A stretch of 64,000 bases of DNA from Streptomyces sp. CB02414 (GTDB taxonomy: Bacteria; Actinomycetota; Actinomycetes; Streptomycetales; Streptomycetaceae): contig NZ_LIPF01000004.1 in the NCBI RefSeq assembly GCF_001905385.1, forward strand, positions 1 through 64,000, given 5' to 3'. Of this stretch, positions 7,659 through 15,433 are shown piece after piece. The notes below the pieces were generated by a model, which had not been told where the DNA came from, searched no databases, and saw only the letters and a program-made list of their open reading frames with translations. The first letter of the stretch is position 1. Every line of letters starts with the position of its first letter. The translations under genes were made by a program, and so were the position numbers.

Positions 7659-8384
7659 ATGCTGTTGCGTCTGCCCACGTCCGTGTCCGAAGCGCAGGAG
7701 TGCATGGCGGAGGGAGCGGTGCCCATCGGCGGGGCCACCCTCGTGTGGGCCGCCTGGCAACGGGACGGCTTCCCGGCACTGGCCATGTCGCTGCGCGACC
7801 TGCCGGAGGCGAACGTGCTCGAACCCGAGGCGCTCGGCAGCGCCGTGGTCCTGCACCGCATCGACGACCGCGTGCCCGAGGTGCTGCGCCGGGCGGCCGG
7901 CACGGTGGGCACCGGCGCCGTACGCCGGACGGCCACGGTCGGCGGGAACATAGTCGGCAGCAGCCTGCGCTGCCTGCTGCCTGCCGCCCTCGTCCTGGAC
8001 GCCCGTCCGACGGTCCTGGGACCGGACCGCGCCTACGAGACCGACCTGGCCGAGGTCCTGGCCAAGCGTCACCTGCTCCTAGGTCTGCGCTGGCGCACCC
8101 CGGTGGCCAGCGGCTACCGCAAGCAGCCCGCCGAGGCCGGCGGCCCGCCGCCCCTGGTCGTCGCCACCGCCGTGCACACCGACGACGAGGGCAGCCGCCA
8201 CCTGCGGGTGGCCGTCCGCGACGGCTACGAGGTGCTCAGCGAGAGCGCGCCGTGCGACGACGGGAGCGCCGACCAGGTGCTCGGCGCCCTGGAACGCACG
8301 GACGTCGGCGCCCTGCCTTCCGGCGCCCGCGACGTCGTGCGTGAGCAGGTCGCCGGCGTCCTGGCCTCCCTCTCCGACCGCTGA
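7659..8384 (+). CDS. orphan FAD-binding subunit of the xanthine/CO dehydrogenase type
   Basis: 241 residues with both FAD-pyrophosphate loops of the molybdopterin dehydrogenase FAD-binding (FAD_binding_5) family: PIGGATLVW near residue 22 and TATVGGNIVGSS near 93. The C-terminal half (LGLRWRTP to VREQVAGVLA) corresponds to the CO-dehydrogenase flavoprotein C-terminal domain. Normally such a subunit works with a molybdenum large subunit and a 2Fe-2S small subunit; neither is adjacent. I chose ATG 7659 (with AGCAGG upstream) over GTG 7587 because the first 24 residues of the longer form are basic and unlike the family. It may act alone or with a distant partner. Confidence 0.8.
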   Translation: MLLRLPTSVSEAQECMAEGAVPIGGATLVWAAWQRDGFPALAMSLRDLPEANVLEPEALGSAVVLHRIDDRVPEVLRRAAGTVGTGAVRRTATVGGNIVGSSLRCLLPAALVLDARPTVLGPDRAYETDLAEVLAKRHLLLGLRWRTPVASGYRKQPAEAGGPPPLVVATAVHTDDEGSRHLRVAVRDGYEVLSESAPCDDGSADQVLGALERTDVGALPSGARDVVREQVAGVLASLSDR

Positions 8385-8389
8385 CGGAG

Positions 8390-8421
8390 CCGTCCGCCGG
8401 CCCCGGCGGGCCGGCGGACGG
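8390..8421. terminator. bidirectional hairpin terminator
   Basis: A perfect 14-bp stem (CCGTCCGCCGGCCC / GGGCCGGCGGACGG) with a CGGC loop, between the convergent FAD-subunit and lysozyme genes. Confidence 0.75.
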
Positions 8422-8452
8422 ACGGAGAAGGTACGGCGGACGTACGGTGGCG

Positions 8453-9292
8453 TCAGCCGTTGGCCAGAGCCTTGACGCGGTCGAGCGCCCCGTTGAACCT
8501 GTCGTGGTCCCCGACGGTCGGCCCGGTCGAGGTGTACTGCCACATCGTGTGGAAGTCCCAGCCTGCCGGGAGCTCGCCCACGCTCGACGCGTACCGGGCG
8601 ACCCACAGCGGGTTGGTGTCGCCGAAGCCGCTGTAGTTGCCGGTGCACTGCTTCCACCAGTTGGTGGAGGTGTAGATGGCCGCGTGGCGGCCGGTGCGCT
8701 CCTTGTAGCGGTCCAGGAAGTCGCCGATCCAGTCGACCATCTGACCCGCCGTCCTGCCGTAGCAGGTGGCGCCGTACGGGTTGTACTCGATGTCGAGCAC
8801 ACCCGGCAGGGTCCGGCCGTCCTTGGACCAGCCGCCGCCGTGGTCGACGAAGTAGTCGGCCTGCGCGGCACCGCTCGCGCCGTCCGGGATCGCGAAGTGG
8901 TACGCGCCGCGGATCATGCCGGTGTCGTAGGAACCGTCGTACTGCTGCGAGTAGTAGGGGTTCCGGTAGGACGTGCCCTCGGTGGCCTTCACGTAGGCCC
9001 ACTTCACCCCGCTCTTCCAGAGGGTGGACCAGGCCACGTTGCCCTGGTGGCTGGAGACGTCGACGCCCTCGGTCTGGGCGACGCGGGTACCGGCGGGCAC
9101 CCCCTGGACGCCCTCGTGGGCCAGGACGCCCATGCCCATGTGGGCGGTGCCGCGGGCGGGTGTCGCGCCCGCGCCGTCGGCCGAGGCGGGGACCGCGGAC
9201 AGGGTCAGCAGGAGTGACTGGGAGGCGAGGAGGACGCCCGACGCGAGCAGGCGGCGTGAGTGGCGGGACGCCACGGCTATGGGTTTGCGCAT
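8453..9292 (-). CDS. secreted GH25 lysozyme (N-acetylmuramidase)
   Basis: 279 residues. The N-terminal signal peptide has basic start MRKPIAVASRHSRRLL, hydrophobic core and cleavage near VPASADG. The rest is a GH25 (Cellosyl-like) barrel: GVDVSSHQGNVAW carries the first catalytic-site Asp, YVKATEGTSYRNPYY follows, GVLDIEYNP holds the Asp/Glu pair, and IYTSTNWWKQCTGN, LWVARYASS and MWQYTS are the late strands. It cleaves beta-1,4 bonds between MurNAc and GlcNAc in peptidoglycan. No separate wall-binding domain is present. An in-frame ATG three codons upstream (9301) is an alternative start. Two cysteines in the barrel may form a disulfide. Confidence 0.93.
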   Translation of the reverse strand: MRKPIAVASRHSRRLLASGVLLASQSLLLTLSAVPASADGAGATPARGTAHMGMGVLAHEGVQGVPAGTRVAQTEGVDVSSHQGNVAWSTLWKSGVKWAYVKATEGTSYRNPYYSQQYDGSYDTGMIRGAYHFAIPDGASGAAQADYFVDHGGGWSKDGRTLPGVLDIEYNPYGATCYGRTAGQMVDWIGDFLDRYKERTGRHAAIYTSTNWWKQCTGNYSGFGDTNPLWVARYASSVGELPAGWDFHTMWQYTSTGPTVGDHDRFNGALDRVKALANG

Positions 9293-9361
9293 GGCACCCA
9301 TCCGATCCGCTGTCCCGCCCGGCCGCATCTCACAGTCACCCAGACGGTGTTGGCGGAACCC

Positions 9362-10210
9362 CTACCGCTCCTCCGTACCGCCGCGCCGCGGCCCCCGCAT
9401 CCCGCGCACCAGGACGACCAGCGCCCCCACCGCCACCACCAGGGCGAGCACACCCAGCAGCGCACGGTCGGAGACGGCCTCCCCGACCCCGCTCATCCGC
9501 TGCTCCCAGGCGAACTCGGTGTCCACACCCAGCAGGGACGGCAGCGCCGAAGTGCCGTCGAACAGCAGGAAGACCGCGCCCAGGACGATGAACATCACCC
9601 CGCCCACCAGCGACGTGGAGTGCGTCCGCAGCGGTCCCAGCCGTACCGGCCGGCCACGCAGCCAGTTCCGCCGGCCCAGGTCGAAGCGGTCCCACAGCGC
9701 CGCCAGCACGAACATCGGCACGGCCATGCCCAGGGCGTACACCGCGAGCAGCGCCCCACCGCGCCACGGATCACCCCCCATCGCGGCCACCGTCAGGACG
9801 CTGCCGAGGATGGGCCCGGCACAGAAGCCGGCCAGCCCGTACACCGCGCCCAGCGCCGTCACGGACAGTGCCGAACCCGACCGGCGTGCCCCGGCCGCCT
9901 GCTGCATCCGGCGCGAACCGAACCCGAGGCCCAGCACCTGTGCCACCCCGAGGGCCACGACCAGCCAGCCGCCCACCGTGACCAGCAGGTCACGGTGCCC
10001 GTAGAAGAGGCGCCCGGCCAGCGACCCCGCCACGCCGAGCGGCACCATGGTCAGACACAGTCCGGCGTAGAACAGCGCGGTCCGCCCCAGCAGCCGGGTG
10101 CGGCTGGTGAACGAGTAGGCGAAGAACGCCGGCAGCAGCAGGGCCGAGCAGGGGCTGAGCAGCGCCAGCAGCCCGCCGAGGAAGGCGACCGCGAAGCCCG
10201 GGTCACTCAT
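9362..10210 (-). CDS. CcdA-like thiol-disulfide transmembrane transporter
   Basis: 282 residues with about six to seven membrane segments. The family's paired cysteine/proline motifs are present: LSPCSALLLPAF in the first helix and GLAGFCAGPILGS in the fourth. CcdA/DsbD-type proteins pass electrons from cytosolic thioredoxin across the membrane to extracytoplasmic thiol proteins. The ATG at 10210 overlaps the end of the DsbA-like gene by 8 bp, so they are translationally coupled. The C-terminal helix ends in a basic tail. It most likely serves the DsbA-like protein and the CPVC membrane protein in this operon. Confidence 0.9.
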   Translation of the reverse strand: MSDPGFAVAFLGGLLALLSPCSALLLPAFFAYSFTSRTRLLGRTALFYAGLCLTMVPLGVAGSLAGRLFYGHRDLLVTVGGWLVVALGVAQVLGLGFGSRRMQQAAGARRSGSALSVTALGAVYGLAGFCAGPILGSVLTVAAMGGDPWRGGALLAVYALGMAVPMFVLAALWDRFDLGRRNWLRGRPVRLGPLRTHSTSLVGGVMFIVLGAVFLLFDGTSALPSLLGVDTEFAWEQRMSGVGEAVSDRALLGVLALVVAVGALVVLVRGMRGPRRGGTEER

Positions 10211-10985
10211 CGGTTCCGCCCTGGGCGCGCGCTTCCCCGGCGGCTTCGGCCGCCTCGATGGCCTCGGCGAACACGTCCGTGGGCTGGGCGCCCAGGATCG
10301 GCCGTCCGTTGACGAGGAAGGCGGGGGTGCTGCTGACGCCGAGCGCGTAGCCCTCCTCGATGTCCCGGTTCACGGCCTCGTCCGCCGCGGCGGAGGCCAT
10401 GTCGGCGCGGAAGCGGTCGAGGTCCTCGACGCCCGCCTCCTCGGCCATGGTGACCAGTTCCTTCTCCGCGAAGTCGCCCTTGTTGCGCTCGCGCGGCTCC
10501 CCGTATGCGGTGTCGTGGAACTCCCAGAACCGGCCCTGCCGGCCCGCCGCCCACGAGGCCCGGGCCGCCTGCTCGGACTCCGCGCCGAAGATCGGGAAGT
10601 GGCGCCACTCGATCCTGAGGACGCCCTTGTCGACGTAGTCGCGGAGCAGTTCGGGCTTGGTCTCGCGGGCGAACCGGCCGCAGTAGGGGCACTGGAAGTC
10701 CGAGTACTCGATCAGGACGACGGGTGCGTCCGGCTTGCCCAGGGCGTACGGGTCGTCGGCGTCCCGGCGGGCCAGCGCGAGCAGCGCGGGATCAGCCGGC
10801 GGGGCGGCGGACGCGGGGCCGGAGGACGACGCGGTCGCCGGACGGTCGGCGGACCCGCCGCCACCGCCCAGGGAGACGGCGGCGACGGTGACGGCGGCCA
10901 CGAGGACGAGGGCGGCCAGGAGCACCCGCAGCCGGCGGCGCGGCGTCGGACGGGACTTGCCGGGCAGGCGTGATGCAGCGTTCAT
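10203..10985 (-). CDS. membrane-anchored DsbA-like thioredoxin-fold protein
   Basis: 260 residues. One N-terminal membrane anchor (RVLLAALVLVAAVTVAAVSLG), a Gly/Ser/Ala linker, then a thioredoxin-like domain with catalytic CPYC in YSDFQCPYCGRFARETKP (about residue 105). The cis-proline region is SSTPAFLVNGRPI. This is the actinobacterial DsbA/disulfide oxidoreductase type (Thioredoxin_4) that acts outside the membrane on secreted proteins. The start ATG 10985 has GGAGT 8 bases upstream. It lies between the CPVC membrane protein and ccdA-like genes on the same strand. Confidence 0.92.
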   Translation of the reverse strand: MNAASRLPGKSRPTPRRRLRVLLAALVLVAAVTVAAVSLGGGGGSADRPATASSSGPASAAPPADPALLALARRDADDPYALGKPDAPVVLIEYSDFQCPYCGRFARETKPELLRDYVDKGVLRIEWRHFPIFGAESEQAARASWAAGRQGRFWEFHDTAYGEPRERNKGDFAEKELVTMAEEAGVEDLDRFRADMASAAADEAVNRDIEEGYALGVSSTPAFLVNGRPILGAQPTDVFAEAIEAAEAAGEARAQGGTDE

Positions 10986-11045
10986 GGGTCGACTCCACGG
11001 AAGGAGGAACGAGGGAAGAAAAGGGGGAAGGGCCGCGGCCGGCGC

Positions 11046-11543
11046 TCAGACGCGGGCCGGCACCGGGCAGGCCTCGGCCGTCGACAGCCTGCGCAGCGCC
11101 GCCTCGGCGAGCAGCGCCAGGGAGGCGACGGCGACGACCGGCTGGAGCGGGGCCCAGTAGGTCAGCGCGCCGGAGCTGCCGAGGAGCAGCAGGACGACCT
11201 TGTTGCAGACGGGACAGCCCACGGCGAGGAAGGACAGCACCCCGCCGAGGGGGCCCAGCCTGCTGCCGGGACCGTCGGTCCGCGGCGTGGCGGATGCCCC
11301 GGGCGGGCGCACGAAGGTGGCCAGGACCAGGCCCGCGAGCACGGCGGTGGCCGCCAGCACCGGGTAGTTCCACCACTGGACGGGGACCGTGCGGGAGAAG
11401 AAGGGCGAGGGCACGACCGCGGTGGGGACGCCCACGACGGCGGCGGTCAGGACGGCACCGGCCCCGGCGGCGGCCCACTGGGCGGGCCGCCAGGACACGA
11501 GGGCCGCTCCCGCCCGGCGCGGTGACCGGGAGGAGGAGGGCAT
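11046..11543 (-). CDS. membrane protein with a CPVCNK motif
   Basis: 165 residues with about four membrane segments (WAAAGAGAVLTAAVVGVPTAVV; YPVLAATAVLAGLVLATFV; a third with FLAVGCPVCNKVVLLLLGSSG; a fourth near PVVAVASLALLAEAAL). The CPVC pair at the start of the third helix is a redox-type CxxC in the membrane. Its placement beside DsbA- and CcdA-like genes suggests electron exchange with them. It resembles no VKOR I can confirm. The ATG at 11543 was chosen because GGAGC sits 7-8 bases upstream; a longer form would add 13 unlikely residues. Function otherwise unknown. Confidence 0.8.
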   Translation of the reverse strand: MPSSSRSPRRAGAALVSWRPAQWAAAGAGAVLTAAVVGVPTAVVPSPFFSRTVPVQWWNYPVLAATAVLAGLVLATFVRPPGASATPRTDGPGSRLGPLGGVLSFLAVGCPVCNKVVLLLLGSSGALTYWAPLQPVVAVASLALLAEAALRRLSTAEACPVPARV

Positions 11544-11594
11544 GGGAATGCTCCGTTCGAGAGGATGCGGCGGACGCGGCACGAACGGGCCGGT

Positions 11595-12008
11595 CTAGAT
11601 CCTCAGAACGGTGGTCGAGGTGGCACTGGCACAACTGGCGGGCGGCGCGGGCCCGGCGGTCGCACGGACGGCCGGCGGGGCCGTCCCGCGCTGGGCGGCC
11701 GAGTCCGCGGCGCCGGCGGTCGGCGCCTCCGGAACGCGGAGGTCCCCGCGCGTCGACGACTGCTCGGCCAGGCCCTTCTTCTCGCACGGACGCGGCGTCG
11801 CGGGCGACACCTCGTCGCCCGGGGCACGGTCGACGGCGAGTACGGCGACCGCGGCCGAGGGGCCGGCCACGGCACTCTCCTCAGCGGCGCCCGAGGCCGG
11901 TGAACGGCCCGCCCCCGCCACGCACAGCACGGCGACGACCATGCTGACCATCGCCAGCGCACAACGAAGCAGCGTCACCGCTCGGGTGTGCCTGCCGCGC
12001 TGGGACAT
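11595..12008 (-). CDS. secreted or membrane-anchored hypothetical protein
   Basis: 137 residues from ATG 12008, which has GGAG 10 bases upstream. A basic N-terminus and hydrophobic stretch (LLRCALAMVSMVVAVLCVAG) form a signal peptide or anchor. The remainder is low-complexity, Ala/Pro/Ser-rich, with isolated cysteines (RPCEKKG; PPASCASATS near the C-terminus). It is the first gene of the leftward redox operon, 51 bp before the CPVC membrane protein. It could be a substrate or partner of the disulfide system. No family recognised, and the low complexity limits confidence. Confidence 0.6.
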   Translation of the reverse strand: MSQRGRHTRAVTLLRCALAMVSMVVAVLCVAGAGRSPASGAAEESAVAGPSAAVAVLAVDRAPGDEVSPATPRPCEKKGLAEQSSTRGDLRVPEAPTAGAADSAAQRGTAPPAVRATAGPAPPASCASATSTTVLRI

Positions 12009-12274
12009 GGGGACGGCTCCTACCGGAAGGGCTCGGGGGGTGTGCGCGAAAGCCACCCTACATACCCGCCACCGGTCGGACAGCGGCGCCCCAGAACGCC
12101 TGTATCACATTGCTGCGTTCGACCGGCGGGATGCCAGGGAAGTTCGCTCCTCGGTGGGGTCCGCGGTCGGTCCGGCTTACGCGCACCGGGCGCTGACTAG
12201 CATGAGCCGCAGGCCCGCCGACACCTGTCGGCCCGCCCTTTTTCCCCGCTCTCAAGGACCAGAGGGACCGCGGA

Positions 12275-13987
12275 ATGTCAGTGTCTGCACCCCCCACCCC
12301 GCCCCGGGCGCAGAAAGCCCGCCGCACCGCCCCCGCCGTTCCCCTGGTGGTGCTGCCGGCGGCCGCCGCGGCCGCCGGCGCCGCCTGGGCGGCGGCCCCC
12401 GACACCGCCCGGAGCTGGACCGCGACCCTCGCCGTGTCGTCCTGGCTGTGCGTCGCCGTGGCCGTCGTACTCGGTTCCCACCTGGTCGGGCGGGCGCGCC
12501 GGACCGCGTCCGACCGGAGGGCGGAGATCAGCGCCCTCAAGGCCCGCATCGCCCACGAGAGCGCGGGTTTCGCACACCTGGTCAACGTGGCCCTGCCGGG
12601 CATCGCCCAGCAGGTCCGCGACGGCGTGAGCGCCGAGGAGGCCGTGGCGAACACCGCGCCCGTCTCCGGCGCGCACCTGCGCCAGGTCGTGCAGAGCTTC
12701 GCCGTGCTGACCGAGGACGCGGCCCGGCAGTACGCGGACGCCGACTCCCGCCACCGTCAGGCGCTTCAGGAGACGCGCCGGCTCACCGGGGAACTGGAGC
12801 ACCTCACGAGCAGCACCCTGCCCGCCGCGGTGGAGAAACTGCGCGACGGCACCTCGGCGGACGTCGTCCTCGCCGGACTGGAGTGGCCGCGCGGCCCGCA
12901 GGCACGCGCCTGCGCCGAGCTCTTCGTCCGGGAACTGGCCCACAGCGAACGGCGTACCGCCGCGGCGCAGGCGGCCGCCGCCAAGTCCCTCAGCCGCGTC
13001 CAGGCCAAGGCCGTCGGCATGCTCGCCGACCTGCGGGAGATGCAGGACCGCCACGGCGAGGAAGTCCTCGGCGACCTGCTCCGCCTGGACCACAGCACCT
13101 CGCAGCTCGGCCTCGTCACCGACCGCCTGGCCCTCCTGATGGGCGGACGCTCCAGCCGGGCCTGGAACAAGCCCATCGTGATGGAGAGCATCCTGCGCGG
13201 CGCCGTCGGCCGGATCGCCGCCTACCGCAGGGTCCGCATGCACTGCTCCACCGGAGCCGCGATCTCCGGGTACGCGGCCGAGGGCGTGATGCACCTCCTC
13301 GCCGAACTGATGGACAACGCCGCCAACTTCTCGCCGCCCATCGACGAGGTCCACGTCTACGTGGAGGAACGTACCGCCGGAATCGTCATCACCATCGAGG
13401 ACAGCGGACTGAAGATGGCCGACGCGGCCATGCGCCACGCCGAACAGGCGGTGTCGGGACGCATGAACGACCTGGCCCAGCTCCAGGGCACGCGGCTCGG
13501 CCTCGCCGTGGTCGGACGGCTGGCCGCCAAGTACCGGATCGGCGTCAGCTACCGGCCCTCCTCACGCGGCGGCACGGGCGTCGTCGTCCTGGTCCCGCCA
13601 CAACTGCTCGCCCAGCAGCGGGACCCCGGACCGTACGCGACGCTCGGCCGTACGGCCACCGGCGCCCTCACCGTCCCCGGCCCCGCCCCGGCCGCCGAGG
13701 CCCCCGTGGAGAGGCGGCGCGTCCCGGACGTCCGCCCCGACCTCCCCGAACAGCCGCCGACACCACCCCGCCCCGCGCCCGCCACCGAGGGAGGGCTGCC
13801 GGTGCGCTCCCCGGGCCGCACGATGGCCGCGGCCGAGCGTGAACGCCGGGAGCAGCACCGCCGGACGCCGGACCGGGCGGCGACGGCGCCCCGGGACGCC
13901 GGCTCCAGTTTCGGCGCCTTCCACCGCGGCCGCCGCAGCGGGGCGGCCGGCGGGGCACCCGAGACCGAACCGCCCTCGAGCTCGTGA
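12275..13987 (+). CDS. cvnA: conservon sensor histidine-kinase-like protein CvnA
   Basis: 570 residues. Two membrane helices near the N-terminus (VPLVVLPAAAAAAGAAWAAA and ATLAVSSWLCVAVAVVLG), a long helical cytoplasmic region (about 90-290), then a GHKL ATPase domain with N-box LAELMDNAANFSPP and G-boxes IEDSGLKMAD and GTRLGLAVVGRLAA. The tail after about 450 is Pro/Arg-rich. Conservons are Streptomyces operons that act like a bacterial G-protein-coupled system; CvnA is the membrane receptor/kinase. No clear phospho-accepting H-box precedes the ATPase, as is normal for this family. Three more cvn genes follow with short gaps or overlaps. Confidence 0.95.
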   Translation: MSVSAPPTPPRAQKARRTAPAVPLVVLPAAAAAAGAAWAAAPDTARSWTATLAVSSWLCVAVAVVLGSHLVGRARRTASDRRAEISALKARIAHESAGFAHLVNVALPGIAQQVRDGVSAEEAVANTAPVSGAHLRQVVQSFAVLTEDAARQYADADSRHRQALQETRRLTGELEHLTSSTLPAAVEKLRDGTSADVVLAGLEWPRGPQARACAELFVRELAHSERRTAAAQAAAAKSLSRVQAKAVGMLADLREMQDRHGEEVLGDLLRLDHSTSQLGLVTDRLALLMGGRSSRAWNKPIVMESILRGAVGRIAAYRRVRMHCSTGAAISGYAAEGVMHLLAELMDNAANFSPPIDEVHVYVEERTAGIVITIEDSGLKMADAAMRHAEQAVSGRMNDLAQLQGTRLGLAVVGRLAAKYRIGVSYRPSSRGGTGVVVLVPPQLLAQQRDPGPYATLGRTATGALTVPGPAPAAEAPVERRRVPDVRPDLPEQPPTPPRPAPATEGGLPVRSPGRTMAAAERERREQHRRTPDRAATAPRDAGSSFGAFHRGRRSGAAGGAPETEPPSSS

Positions 13988-14005
13988 GATTGGAGGAACG
14001 GGCCG

Positions 14006-14464
14006 GTGACCGCAGAACCAGGAACCACCGTCCCCCCACCCACCATGCAGACCACCGACAACAGCCTCACCTGGCTCCTGCAGAACCTCCTCGACCGCAC
14101 CCCCGGCACCCGGCACGCCCTCGTCCTCTCCCGCGACGGCCTCAAGCTGTGCTGGACCGAACACCTCACCCTCGACCGGGCCGACCAGCTCGCCGCGATC
14201 TGCTCCGGCATCCAGGCCCTCGCCCAGGGCGCCTCCGTCGAGTTCGGCGACGGAACCGGCGGCGTGAGGCACTCCATGACCGAGTTCCACGGGGGACTGC
14301 TCTTCATCGTGGAGGCAGGCGAGGGCGCGCACCTGGCCCTCGTCGCGGTGGAGGACGCCGACCCCGGAGTGGTCGGGCACCAGATGACCGAGATGGTCGA
14401 GCAGATCGGTGAGCACCTGCGCGCCGAGCCGCGCCACGCCGTTCCCGGGAGCAGTACGCCGTGA
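14006..14464 (+). CDS. cvnB: conservon roadblock/LC7 protein CvnB
   Basis: 152 residues, starting at GTG 14006 with GGAGGAAC upstream. After about 15 flexible residues comes a roadblock/LC7 domain (LTWLLQNLLDRTPGTRHALV, then GLKLCWTEHLTLDRADQLAAI and LFIVEAGEGAHLALVAVEDAD). In conservons this protein is thought to regulate the GTPase CvnD, like dynein light-chain/MglB proteins. Its stop overlaps the start of cvnC by 4 bp. No unusual features. Confidence 0.95.
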   Translation: MTAEPGTTVPPPTMQTTDNSLTWLLQNLLDRTPGTRHALVLSRDGLKLCWTEHLTLDRADQLAAICSGIQALAQGASVEFGDGTGGVRHSMTEFHGGLLFIVEAGEGAHLALVAVEDADPGVVGHQMTEMVEQIGEHLRAEPRHAVPGSSTP

Positions 14465-14817
14465 CGCGCAGGCCCGTGGACACCGGCGAACCCGACCGGC
14501 TCTACACGGTCACCGGCGGACGCAGCCGCGCCGACGACTCGTTCGACCTGGTCACGCTGGTGGTCAGCGAATGCGAGCCGGCGGCCGGCATGCAGTCGGA
14601 ACACGTCCGCATCCTCGACCTGTGCCGGCACCCGACGGCCGTGGTCGAACTGGCCGCCGAGCTGAGCCTGCCGATCACGGTGGTCCGCATCCTCCTCGGC
14701 GACCTGCTCGCCACCGGCCGGATCACCGCCCGCCATCCGCGCCTGGGGCAGTCCACCGCGTCGCACCCCGATACCGCCCTTCTCCAGGAGGTGCTCCATG
14801 GGCTCCGCAACCTCTGA
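14461..14817 (+). CDS. cvnC: conservon DUF742 protein CvnC
   Basis: 118 residues of the DUF742 family: RLYTVTGGRSRADDSFDLVTLV at the N-terminus and a winged-helix-like C-terminal part (RILDLCRHPTAVVELAAELSLPITVVRILLGDLLATGRI). It is co-translated with cvnB (GTGA overlap) and overlaps cvnD by 20 bp. DUF742 proteins are constant members of conservons and interact with the other components, but their biochemical role is not settled. Confidence 0.95.
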   Translation: MTRRPVDTGEPDRLYTVTGGRSRADDSFDLVTLVVSECEPAAGMQSEHVRILDLCRHPTAVVELAAELSLPITVVRILLGDLLATGRITARHPRLGQSTASHPDTALLQEVLHGLRNL

Positions 14818-15433
14818 CCCACCCTCACCGGCCGTCACGGCCCTGGGCCGCACGCCCCTGACCCACGCCGCGGAGACCGGCCTGAAGATCGTCGTCGTGG
14901 GCGGCTTCGGCGTCGGCAAGACCACCCTCGTCCGCTCCGTCAGCGAGATCCGCCCCCTCAACACCGAGGAGGTGATGACCCAGGCCGGCGTCGGCGTCGA
15001 CGAGACCGGCGAGGTCACCGGCAAGACCACCACGACCGTGGCCTTCGACTTCGGCCGGATCAGCCTCAACGACCGCATGGTGCTGTACCTGTTCGGGGCC
15101 CCCGGCCAGGAACGCTTCTGGTTCCTCTGGGACCGGCTGTTCTCCGGCACCCTCGGCGCGGTCGTCCTCGTCGACACCCGCAGGATGGACGACTCCTGGT
15201 ACGCGATAGACCGGCTGGAACACCACCGCACCCCGTTCGTGGTGGCCGTCAACCGCTTCGACGACGACCGTGCCCGCCACTCCCTCGACGAGATCCGGCA
15301 GGCACTCGCCCTGACCGAGGACGTACCGCTGATCGACTGCGACGCACGGGTGCGGACCTCGGGCAAGTACGTACTGGTCACCCTCGTGGACCACCTCTAC
15401 CGACTGGCCCTGGCCCAGGAGAGCGCACCGTGA
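14798..15433 (+). CDS. cvnD: conservon small GTPase CvnD
   Basis: 211 residues. P-loop GGFGVGKTTLV (about 33-43); switch region TTTTVAFDFGRI; Walker-B-like LYLFGAPGQERFWF; base-recognition VNRFDDD standing for NKxD; SCDAR-type late motif as DCDAR. The ATG at 14798 lies inside the end of cvnC, just after CAGGAGG, so translation is coupled. It cycles GTP/GDP downstream of CvnA/B/C. In the base-specificity motif the usual Lys is Arg, as is common in this family. Confidence 0.95.
   Translation: MGSATSDPPSPAVTALGRTPLTHAAETGLKIVVVGGFGVGKTTLVRSVSEIRPLNTEEVMTQAGVGVDETGEVTGKTTTTVAFDFGRISLNDRMVLYLFGAPGQERFWFLWDRLFSGTLGAVVLVDTRRMDDSWYAIDRLEHHRTPFVVAVNRFDDDRARHSLDEIRQALALTEDVPLIDCDARVRTSGKYVLVTLVDHLYRLALAQESAP

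Noticed and set aside
11611..13842. Rightward open frame overlapping the start of cvnA in another frame
   Set aside because: Its protein is Arg/Pro-rich and matches nothing; cvnA in the correct frame has clear membrane helices and ATPase boxes.
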